Positions 12,001 through 22,062 of a stretch of 64,000 bases of DNA are shown here, piece after piece. The stretch's first letter is position 1. Each line of letters starts with the position of its first letter. The position numbers and the translations under genes were made by a program. The notes beneath the pieces are model-generated. The model was not told where the DNA came from. It searched no databases and saw nothing but the letters and a program-made list of their open reading frames with translations. This stretch comes from Cyclospora cayetanensis (lineage: Eukaryota; Apicomplexa; Conoidasida; Eucoccidiorida; Eimeriidae): the NCBI RefSeq assembly GCF_002999335.1, contig NW_020312086.1, forward strand, positions 42,600-106,599, in the 5' to 3' direction.

Positions 12001-12233
12001 CGGGGGAAGCCTCGCTGCAACAGCGAGGCTTCCCCCGTTGCAAGCCACTCCCCCCGCGATCTAAGCCTCCCATTTGCACAGTAAGCGCAGCCTAATGCGT
12101 CGAGTGGCGCTGCTGATTCGGCTGCTGCAGCAGTAGAGGCGCCAATCCTAAGAAGCGTCAAGCTTCTTGCTCGGGGGGGGGGCCCCCCGAAGGCTTGGGA
12201 TCGGGAGGCAGCAGCAACAGCTGCTCTCCACAT
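9092..12233 (-). CDS. Divergent F1-ATPase alpha-like P-loop protein (2 exons)
   Basis: Exons 12233-11855 and 11307-9092 join in phase (GT..AG) to give 864 aa. The N-terminus (MWRAAVAAASRSQ) is basic and Ala-rich, as expected of a mitochondrial targeting peptide. After it the order of elements follows F1-ATPase alpha: a beta-barrel-like stretch (CEGLAAARLGDALFV, then VGVVLELWKKHVLVGLLQD), a segment like the NPIDG loop (NSPIGFPDG), the lead-in SGWAPLDALLPVGAGD, then a Walker A loop GPFRSGKTS near residue 345, and a strand like the alpha-subunit VAIGQ region (VLVLLGLSGYSLAQQL). The rest is inflated by Ala, Gln, Leu and Ser runs, and I cannot find the conserved C-terminal motifs. At 864 aa it is far longer than a true alpha subunit (about 550 aa). 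A paralogue that binds nucleotide without catalysing synthesis is possible; its partner complex is unknown. A looser RecA-fold assignment remains possible. Confidence 0.6.
11376..11812. repeat. 12-bp minisatellite (acacattcaaac)
   Basis: About 36 imperfect copies of a 12-bp unit, acacattcaaac, with variants carrying caaga or cactc. The array fills most of the single intron of the F1-alpha-like gene, so the His/Thr-rich frames through it are not coding. Confidence 0.95.
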
Positions 12234-13161
12234 CTTTCACCTTGAGGGTGAATAATGGCATGAGGTGTTTTTTTCCTTTTTCAGCGTCTGCAGGCCTCTT
12301 GTTTCCGCGCAAGAGCCGGCACGGGGCGGTACTTCCCTACTGGACACCTCGCGCTCATAGCCTCCTGACTGAAGGCTGTGCTGCAGCGGGCAGGGCAGGT
12401 TGGTCTACCTGACCGCTAAATTATACTTGGGATGTCATTGACGCTGCTGCTTCTTTAAAATATATATATCCTCGACCGATCAGGGAATCCCAAGTTTTGA
12501 CGCCGTCCTCTATGCAGCAGTTGCCTTGCCGCTTCCCCCCCTCCCCTGTATACGCATCCAAGCCCCCTCCACGCTCTTGACCTCCAGGCAACTCCTGTAG
12601 ATCTTTCGCCCCCCCCCTCCACCAGACTGCACTCAGATGCCCTAAAGGCTTATCAGAGGCCTTAAAACACCCATGCGGCTTTCTTCGTGAAGTAGGACTA
12701 GGCAACAGTTCTCCAGGGCAGACCACTTTTAACACAGCCCCCTCTGCCCCTGCCGTCGTTCTTGCTGCATTCGCGGCTGCGCCTCTGTCTGCTGCAGTTA
12801 CACGGAGTATAACGCAGTCAGAAAGCTCTATTTGGAGCACCTTCCCCCTCCCACAGAGCCCGATAGCTCCGCTCCACTCGGCGCAGCTCGGCTACAGGCT
12901 CGACGTTTCTCTGCTCTGCGCCCGAGTGCAGCGAGCGTTGCAGAGCGAAGATCCCCTTTCTACAGGAAGCCTAGCGATTCCGAGAGGAGGGAAATCTGCA
13001 TTCAGAAGACGAGGTGTCTGGATGTCAGACACCACGCGTCTGTCTGCATGCACTCATTCCTCTGACTGAGTGCTCGCAAGTCCGAGAGCGTTGCATACCC
13101 ATACATACACACACATGCACCATAGATCCATCTCCTCGACGGTGCCTGCGTCTGCCTCGAG
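12234..13161. other. Divergent intergenic region, no gene supported
   Basis: Separates the minus-strand F1-alpha-like gene and the plus-strand phosphatidylserine synthase gene, which point away from each other, so it should contain both promoters. An open minus-strand frame at 12840-12421 has no family motif. A poly-G/C block (tcgggggggggcccccc) is found just inside the first exon of the left gene near 12175. Confidence 0.35.
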
Positions 13162-16100
13162 ATGGAAGCGCAAAAAAGCGGCTCCCACGAGGAGGCATCC
13201 TCTTGGAATTTCACAGAATCCAGAACCTCTCTCCCCCCTCCCCGAAGAGTGCAGCTGCGAGATGCAGGCATTCAGACGTCAGTACCCTCCAGAGAATACG
13301 TTGGTCCTCGAGTTCGCGCTTCGCAGGCTCCAGAGTTCTTAAAGGAAGGCTGGCTCCACAGGTATGCCAACGTGCAAAAACAGAGCGACTTGTATAGACA
13401 GGACAGACTGTGCATGCGCTTTTGGGTTCGGCTTTTTTCGCCAACCGCTTTGCATCTCTCAGAGCGTTGCCACATGCCTCGCGAATCCACTTGCGTCGTT
13501 CGCACAGGCCAAAAACCGTCTCATCCCTCTGCGGCGCCCTTCTCCTCATTTTTGTAGCTGCGCAAATCCACTCGCAGCAGAACAGCTCCCGCAGAGTTCG
13601 CCTTCTTAGGTATGCCCCTGCATGCGTCTTTTTCTCTCTCTCTCTTTTTCTCTCTCTCTCTCTCTCTCCAGGCCTGTCGCCTAGAGCTCTCAAACAGCTG
13701 CACTCACTCTCCGAACTCCTCCTCCCCTTCTGCCTTCCCTTCACAGCCTCGGCACACTTCACCCGCCCTCTTCTTCCCACCAACACACCGTAACACTGAC
13801 CACTTTCTGTCGCCTCTCCTGCAGTGGCGCGCTTGCCTCCCTGCTCATCTTCTTGCTCTTCGGGACCTTACAACTGCCAGACGGCCTCTTGGTTCGTCCA
13901 TCGCCAATCATCTGGCGCTTCGTTAAAAGCTGCAGCATCGTCTATCTTGTTGGTATCATCTTCCTCCTCTTCCAAGTAAGCCCCCGCCTAACGACTGCAG
14001 CCTGCCTCCTCCTCCTTCTAGCGCTCTCTTCGCCTACCCACACCTCTCGGTTCTGCGTTTTTCCACGCTTTCTATGCATGCATGTCTTTTCTATGCATAC
14101 ATAGCTTCTCTATGCAAGCATGTCGTTTCTTTTCATGGATTACTTTTTTAATGCATGCATGTCGTTTCTTTACATGCACTACTTTTTTAATACATGCATG
14201 TCGTTTCTTTACATGCACTACTTTTTAAATGCATCCATGTCGTTTCTTTACATGCACTACTTTTTAAATGCATCCATGTCGTTTGTACAAATGCATGCTT
14301 GCTTGCTTTCGCTTCAAGCGCTGCCAGTCGCTGTTGAGGTGCATGTGTGGCGTCTGTGTGGGAGAGATGGATTTCTTTGTGCCTCCGTCGTGGCGTATGT
14401 GCCTATTTTTCCTCCTCCACCTCTCATCCTCTCTAACGGCCTCTACTGATTGTCTGCGGATCCCCGAGATACACCAGAACAAATAGGTTTCTTGCATCCG
14501 AACACGCCAGCAGGAATACGTATGGCGGGCGCCTCAGCATATACATGTATTTATATACATATATATATTATATGCATACATATATATGTATATGTTTGTA
14601 TATATACACTATGTATATTCATTTATTTCTTCGTTTAGGCCTCTGTTGTGCCTCCTGGGCATGCGAAGGTCTCAGGCTCAAGGATGAAATTTGCCTTTTC
14701 CGTGTTTTTGTGGTTTCGGTGTGTGGTGCTGGCTGCGTGCGTGGCTATAGAACTTGGCAGATGTGAGGGCTGGTCTTCACTGGTTGGATCCCTCGACAGG
14801 CATTCCTTTAGAAGAGCGAAATTACGCCGAAGGTTGCAACTCGTGGGCGGCTGTCCTTGTGAGTCAAAAACGTGCACTTAACATAAAAGACGATGGGGAG
14901 CCAAGATTCGGTTGTTAGAGGCTGCATTGTTGCACCCGCGAGCGTGGCGAAAGGGCCTAGAACGGCAGACAGAGCGAGACAGATGGTAGGGGGGAGAGGA
15001 GGGGAGAAGGGGGGGAAGGGGAGTCTGTTAAAGGGAGATACGGAAGTGCGAGATTCTCCTGCTACCTCTTTCGGATCCCAGCATACCGCCTGCCTGTCTC
15101 TCATTCTCTCTCTCTCTCTTTCTCACGCTGTCTCACTGTGCGTCTTTTTCAAGTCGAGCTGACTTGAGGCTTCATTTTGTGCAAAGGCCTACGTCTACCT
15201 ACGTTTAGAGACATAGCGCCTGCACTCCAGCAGCTGTGCGGGAACTGAGGGCGCTGCTGCGCGCTGTCAGGGGTAAAGGCTGGCTTGGAATGCGTTGATT
15301 TCTTTCTTCAGGATAAGCTTGACATATTTGTTTTGGCACATTTCTTTGGATGGCTCGTGAAGGCGATGGTTATCAGAGACACGTGGCTTCTGTGGATTCT
15401 GTCTGTCCTCTTCGAGTGGATGGAAATTTCTTTCCGGCACATCCTTCCCAACTTTTGGGAGTGTTGGTGGGATCACGTAAGCAGCGCACGTGTCGCTTTG
15501 GCGGGCAGCAGTGCCTTCCTGTAACTGTGTGTGTTTGCTTTTTGATGAACGGGCTGAAGTTGCGGGTGCTGCGATGCGCTGCTGCCTGTTGGGGAACTGT
15601 AGTTGCCCTCCCTCCCTAGCAGACTAGCTGTTGTAACTGCATCGGCTTTCCGACGCGGCTGTACAGCCTCTGCAGCTTGATTTTCTCAGGTTCTGCTGGA
15701 TATCCTTGGCTGCAATTTTCTAGGGATATGCGCGGGCTTGTTTCTTTGCCGACGGTTCCAAATGTTGCAATACCAATGGCATGCAAATTACGAGGGACGC
15801 CTTTTGGCCTTAAGCAATTCAGCCTCGCTCTCCTTCTCCGTACGCAATGCCCCCTTGCCTGCCTCCGACTCGCCAGCAACCGGATCGAATTGCGCCGTCT
15901 ATCCAGCAGATACTCACGAGGGGGAATACCCTGTGACAGCCTTCTGTGCAGCTACTGCAGCAGCGGCCTCCTCTTCGCCAACATGCAACTCGCCACGTGG
16001 TTCGGCAAAGCAGGGATGCCGCGGCAACAAGCAGCAACAATTGCAGCACCAGCAGCTGCAGCAAAAGCTCCTTGAGCTCCAACGGAAGCAGCAACAGCAT

Positions 16101-17920
16101 CCCAAGCAACGCGTTCCCCATGCGTCTCGCCTCACGGCTGCCGTGAATCAGTTGCTTCCCTATGAACTGTGAGGCTCTCGAGCGGCTTTTGCCTGCACGG
16201 CTATTCCAGCTGCATGCGCTCGTGTTTCCCTTCTTCGGTGCAAGAGAGTGCTGTTCGTTCCGGACAGGGAAACATTCTTCGCATGCACAAGCTCTCCAGT
16301 CCTGAGCCTCCCCCTCCTGCCCCCTTCCCCCCTCGTGGCGAGTGCCGCTGCTTCCTTCTGGCGAGTGGAACAAACCGCCAGTGCATGCACAGTAGTGCCA
16401 GTAGTAGCAGTGCTACTGCTACTGCTGCCGTTGCCTTCGCTTCAGTGCGCTTTGCATGGATGAGGCTTGTTTTGGAGGCTTGCGCTGCGCTTTTCGTGGC
16501 CTTTGCAGGACGGCTTACCACTGGCCGTCGATGCTGAAATCGGTCAAGTGCTTTGTAGGGATTGTCTTCTTCTGCTTGGCAGTCACACTCTTGGACCTTA
16601 ATGTCTTCTTTTTGAAGGCTGAACTCTACATAGGCAACTCCCACTGGATAATCCTCGCCAGGACCACCCTCTTCGCATTTGCAGCTGCTGCGGGAACTCG
16701 GGAGTTCTACGCTTATCTGACAGACAGGTCACCCACACAGACATATATACATACATACATATATATATATATATTCACATTCTTATTCACATTCCTATAC
16801 GGCCTCTGCTGTTGGTGAGAATGCAGTTTTTGATGTGACTTCGTGGCACCCTGCACCCCTGGCCGAAGTGCGGGTGCCCCCGTAGCAGCGAGACACGCAG
16901 TCAGCAGCACCGAACTCGAAACAGCATCCTATCTTTTTGTTTATAGCCTCCTCAGCGCTTCCTGCACGCAGCGTCGTCTTCTCCGTCTTTGTCCCATCCG
17001 CCATGTCTACAGTTGCTTGCGTGCAGCTGCATTCGCGCCATGTGTGCTGCCTCTGTACGGATGTGCGCCTTCTCTTGTGTTTCCGTAGCGAGTGCCCTCG
17101 CATGGGACTGCAGTGTTGGCTAGATCTAGCAATGCTTTCTGCCGAGGCTCTTCTTGCCTTCAAGTACTATTCATCTGAGAAGGCCCTTCAGCCTCACCCC
17201 CCTTGTCCTACGTGGATCCTTGTAAGTCTGGCGTAACGCGAGGCGACACCCTCTCCTCCCTCCTAGTCTCCCCCGTCTTCCTTTTCCCAACCTCTCTCTC
17301 TCAGCTCTGCTCTGGAGGAATGCTCCGTGGGAAACGCGCTCTTCTTTCCCAGGCTTGTTGTCCTTTGACCCTTTCCTTCAAAGTGCTGTGCATGCCTTTT
17401 CCACCTCTCTCTCGATTGCCTGACTATACAGGCTCTGCGCCCTCTGAGAGGCACTCCACTCTGCACTGAGATGCTCTGTGGTTGTGCACCTCACTCGGGC
17501 ATTATAGCCTCCCCACACGATTCTTCTGGTGTACGCAGACAGCCTGGGGCGGCCTCAACTGCCCTTCTTGCTTTGTGCAGTCTTATGGCATACCTTGGAG
17601 TCCCCTCCCGTTCCCGCTGTCGCACAGCAGTCTCTGTCTGTGTGTGTTTCCGTGTCTGTGTGTGTTTGTTTCCGTGTCTGTGTGTGTTTGTTTCCGTGTC
17701 TGCGCGTGTCGGTATCCTGTTGCTGGCCTTTCTCCCGTGCTTGCAGATATGTTGGTGCCTGGCTGCGTTTCTGGTAGTGGCTGCCACGTGCTGTATTGCA
17801 CTGGCCCCCCAGAAGTGCGCTGAGGCAGAGTCTGAAGCATCTCCTTGCGCTTCCACAAGCCTCGATACACGCGAAGGGCCTCCCCACAAAGGCCAGCCAG
17901 AAGGGCGCAAAGACAGGTAG
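13162..17920 (+). CDS. PSS: Phosphatidylserine synthase, base-exchange type (9 exons)
   Basis: Exons 13162-13361, 13463-13609, 13825-13975, 14751-14858, 15312-15476, 15690-16168, 16509-16727, 17089-17221 and 17747-17920 join in phase to give 591 aa. The PSS family blocks follow in order: the first membrane helix after [49 protein letters not shown], the signature [39 protein letters not shown], the [15 protein letters not shown] block, [21 protein letters not shown] and a final hydrophobic helix. The enzyme swaps the head group of an existing phospholipid for serine in the ER membrane, making phosphatidylserine. Residues about 290-400 are a Ser/Ala/Gln-rich insertion that is not typical of the family. 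The first exon (to residue 66) is the least certain part. Introns 3 and 8 hold tandem repeats. Confidence 0.85.
14119..14285. repeat. 39-bp tandem repeat, about 4 copies
   Basis: Units beginning catgtcgtttctttacatgc repeat about every 39 bp, with small changes between copies. The array lies in the third intron of the phosphatidylserine synthase gene and ends in an ATG-rich, AT-rich stretch near 14540-14630. Confidence 0.85.
17636..17715. repeat. GT-rich tandem repeat in intron
   Basis: Repeats of the type tgtgtgtttccgtgtc, about 24 bp apart, lie in the last intron of the phosphatidylserine synthase gene, upstream of the acceptor at 17746. Confidence 0.75.
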
Positions 17921-18786
17921 CGCGACAGTCGCTTTCCACGCTTGCTGCGCTCCCCACACCCCCACGTGTTTTTCTATGGGATATTCAGAACCGCCCCCCG
18001 CCACGAACGGGAGATGATGCACGTGTGTCTATTGTACGCACGTGCTTGCTCACACCTCTTCTAGAGACGATCGGTTGTGCATCCACCCACAAGGGCATAG
18101 ACCGATGCAGACCCGTGCTGCGGATCCTCCATACAGCGCATCATCCTAGCGTTCGACATATATATATATATATGTGGGCACAGATCGCATTGTGGCATAT
18201 TTTGCTGTTTATTTACCACCCCAGTAGTAGACGGCTGCGATGCTTCTTGCGTCTGCGTGAGGCGCAGCGTAGCGCCAAGTGCGTAGGCGCAGATTTTCAG
18301 AATTTTGGAGAAGAAGGCATTGTTTGCTAGAACAGCCTTTGCTAGCACAGCTCAGCAAAGCACAAACACTCTGACTCTTATTGTACTCTGTCCTGTGTGG
18401 CGTCACAAACCCCTGCGCTGGGCTTCTCGGCCGCGAGGATGCCATGAACTTGAGAGGCAGCCATAAATAAGCACACGCACTGAGCCTAATTTCGGATAAG
18501 GGCGAGCCAAGGCTCTCAAGCGCAGTTGCTTACAGGCAGAAACAGCGCGTGTGAGAGTGATGGGCAGCCGAATCCCGCAAGCACTGCATGCAACGTGCAA
18601 AGGGATGTGTGCGCAGTTCGCCTCCTTGCGCATGGCCTGAGGCTCGCACGGAGAAAAGGGGAGGGAGAGGGGGCCTCTATAGAGAGGGAGGCGAGACGCA
18701 AAAGTTGCATGAAGGCAAGCGACGATGAGCAGCAGGCGGCACAAGGAGGCGAGATGCGGCGCTCTGCTGTCCGACTACTTCACGTG
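17921..18786. other. Convergent intergenic region
   Basis: Lies between the 3' ends of the phosphatidylserine synthase gene and the S8 gene, which point toward each other. It contains a short TA run at 18158-18173. No family-bearing frame is present. Confidence 0.4.
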
Positions 18787-19546
18787 CTAGCAGAAATGCT
18801 GGTAGCCGTTGTTAACTGCCATCAGAACCTTTCCCCCAATACCCATCCGAATGCAGTCCCTGTGACTCAACACCCCACAAGCCGTCTGCAGCACCCACAG
18901 TCCGCTATTGAAGCGCGTGCGGTGTTTCAGCTCGGCAGCCGTCAGCCATATGGCCCGCGAAGGCTTAGAGACGACGCGAATATTGCGAATCACCTGCGAG
19001 CGAGGCACCACAGAACCCGGCAGGCACGCTCAAGAAAGGGGAAGCCTGTTTATGCATGCGCGGGGAGGCTCATGTGCGGCAAAGGGGCATAGATGCTGGA
19101 GGCGTCGGCAAAAAGCCCCCTAAATCTGAACCTGCACGAGGCGTGTCTGAAGGCGCAGGCAAAGCGACTTGGGAACAGCCACAACGCTCAGCAAGATGAA
19201 AGGGATATACATGCGGGGAAGCTGAACAGAAATGCACCGCGCGAGGTCTCCCCGCAGCTTACATCCCCCTTTCCCAGCCCCCACCCGCTGCCTGCAGAAC
19301 CCCCTTGTTTGCCCTTCTCAGATCCTGGCCCTTTTGCTGCCTGCATTGCCCATTGCAACCTACCGGAGCGCCCTGGTACTGTTTGAGAAGAATGTCGATT
19401 TTGCTGCCGTTCACGGCAAACCCCCTGATGAAGCCCTCCTTCTGCAGTAGCGACAGTATCTGCACGTTCAGCACGTGGTATGGGCATTTCTGCTGCAGCC
19501 GGTCCGGTCGCAGCAGCGACACCACCATTTCACACGCGCGCTGCAT
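18787..19546 (-). CDS. Ribosomal protein uS8, probably mitochondrial (2 exons)
   Basis: Exons 19546-19364 and 18993-18787 join in phase (donor GTAGGT, acceptor ctcgcag) to give 129 aa, the usual length of bacterial-type uS8. The N-terminal half carries the family pattern VVSLLRPDRL...ILSLLQKEGFIRGF. The junction restores the block QGAP-VIRNIRVVSKPSR, and the C-terminal half has FNSGLWVLQTACGVLSHRD then RMGIGGKVLMAVN, matching the GLG...T..GV.....A...GIGGE end of uS8. The bacterial-type form suggests a mitochondrial or apicoplast small ribosomal subunit rather than the cytosolic one. No clear targeting peptide is seen after the chosen ATG. An open frame directly upstream (19901-19530), Gln/Lys/Glu-rich and in another reading frame, could be part of a longer N-terminus if an extra splice exists. 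Confidence 0.8.
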
Positions 19547-22062
19547 GCTCGCGCTGCTTCTTCTTCTCCTCCTGCCCCTGCTTCTCCTGCCGCTGCTTCA
19601 GCTCGAATGGATCCCGCAGTGCAGCCTCCCGCTTTTGGAGGCGAAGGGGCGGTTGGCAGGAAAGGCCACGTCTCTGGGTACGTAGGCAGCTCTGTGTCGC
19701 AATGCTGCCGTTCGTGCCGCTGAGTCTGCTGAGAAAAAAACCCTCCTTCAATGCCGCGTTTTCCAGAAGACCCCCTTCCTGGAATGCCAATGGCTGCGTG
19801 GGGGCCCGTGGGTACCCCTGGGGCCCCCAGTTATGCAGCGAAAATAGCCATATGAACAATTTCGCAAAACAGTGCCGATTTCTCCGCCGTATGGGGACCA
19901 CTTTACCCTGCGTGAGAGCACCGGCGGTACCGGGGGCCCTCAGTGCGCCTGGGGGGGCCCCCCCCAGCCCCCGAAGCTACACCACCCCAACTCCCACCAA
20001 AAGTGCGCACTTTCTTTCTTCTTATCAAGCACAACCCTCCTAACAGAGCTTTAGGCTGCACAGTGCAAACGGAACGAGTCAGGCGCAAAGGGACTTCGTG
20101 GCTGTATCAACAGCTGGAGAAGGAAAAGGGAAAGTGACTCGCACCGACGCATTTGTGTCCAGACCAGCGACCATTAGTGGCGAAAATTGGCCTGTATTAA
20201 CAACGCCGCACACATCAGCTCAACGCTGTATGTGTGTGTGACTTTCGTTAGAAAGCTGCCGCTGCATCTCCTCGCGCGTGCGGGGCAGACGCAGCCATAC
20301 AGGTGGCGTTATGAACGGACGGGCTCTTTTAACGGCGAGCACACCGTTTTATGATGACATAGAAAAGGCGAATCTCGTTGATCTGGGCTATAGGGTCCAC
20401 AGAATCGGTGGCTCCAATCACTCGTGGCTACCGCAGAGACATCGGTCCTTTTAAGGTTCGCGGGAGGAGGGAAGGGGAGGAGTAGGCGCAAAGTAGGGGC
20501 GGTGTAGGGTGCTTTCGAAAGCCCCTATCCCAAGGGACGGGGCATTTTGGGGAGGTGGATGCGCAGTTGTTAGTCGCTAAAGGCTGCGGGAAGCGCAGGA
20601 CGGCACGGTGTCGCTGTTGTAATGCATCCTTCTGCATCCCTCTGACCCTTGTAGTTCCCTGGCGTGGCTTTACTGCGGCGATTCGCGAGACGTTGAACAG
20701 ACGCTTTCTTTAGGGGCTCAAGATAGCTCAAGATACACGGTCGGGTGCGAATACCAGCTTTCTGGAATATAGCGAACTCGAGATGTCCTCTTGCCCACTT
20801 CTACGCAGCGGGCTAGGCTCCAGTTGGCTGCTTTCTACTCCTCCAGTAATGGATGACTAAAAACTGGTAAAGAACTGACTAGTTGGTATGTCTTCGTATG
20901 GCTTCTTTCTTGCAGACTAGTGCTAGCTTCATACAAGAAGGTGCAATGCTGAGAGCGTCCGCAAAATGCTGTGTGCCCAACGAGCTGTAGATTGTCAGGG
21001 TGCTTAGAAGTTGCAACTAGGCACACTTGAGCTGTCCCTCCCCCGTCATGTGAGAACTTTTGGAGCGCACTGACGAAGGAAAGAGCGACCTTTTTTGCAA
21101 TAGCACTCTGTAGCCGTCGACTAGGCTTGTATTGAGTCTGGCATTCAATATCTCCTAGCTGAGACCGTCAATGAGGCGCTGCTCCTTTGTTCCACTTCGA
21201 GCCACGGACGCGGGCAGTGCCATGAAGAGAACGCCTGCAATCACGCAGCAGCGTGCGCTTCCCTGATTATAGGGCCATATGCACGCCTGGTAGAGACTGC
21301 GCATCCTGCATTTTAGAGGCATGCAACGAGGGGCTTACTAAAAAACCAACGAAGCAACATCTTTAGCCGGAAGCGCGTGCAAGGCACTTCGTGGAAGGCA
21401 CAGCTCTTCAACGATTACACCGTCCCCAGGGCTCCTCTTTTTATCTTCAGAGGACTGCGCAAGTGACAGGCAGCCGAGGAGTCCTAATGCAGTTCAGCAT
21501 GTCTGCCGGGAAGCGGACAGTCGGAGCCGCTTAGGCGAGTAGTTCTACTTAGTGTCGACTGAGAGCGCCTCTTATTTGCATGCGGAGACTTTGTACCATT
21601 CACTTGATGCGGACAAGCCAGAGGACCCTATGCAAAGTTGTGCTTATCAGCGTCTAACGCCAGAAAAAGCTCCTACGTAGTGGCTTTTCAGGGACCGCAA
21701 ACAAAGTCTGACAACCGTAGACACGACCCACACATGGTGCTTGATTCCCTTATATTTACAGTGTATGTGTGCATATATATGTACACATGTCTGCCACCCT
21801 ACGTAGATGTGCCTCTGCTCCCAAAAGCGCACGAGAATGGAGTTCTCGAGAAACGATAAGACAGTTCGGTTGCGTGCAATACGACTACGTGCAGCGCCGC
21901 AACTGGGCCCGATAAAGCTCGTGCGCATTTGAAAAAAAGTCCCTATGGCCTAGAGAGGAACCTTAGAGGCCCCCTATGGACCTCTGCGTTGGGGATCCTC
22001 TACAGAGGGTTGTGACAAGGGGCCCCCTCCCCCTACGAATCTCTGGACCGTCGGGGGAATGC
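19547..22062. other. Long intergenic region, no gene supported
   Basis: About 2.5 kb between the S8 start and the 3' end of the auxilin-like gene. It includes GC-rich runs near 19800-19980 with poly-G/poly-C blocks and a GGGGCCCC palindrome. From about 20100 to 21900 the composition is balanced and free of CAG runs. Frames are short and carry no motif I recognise. Confidence 0.4.
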
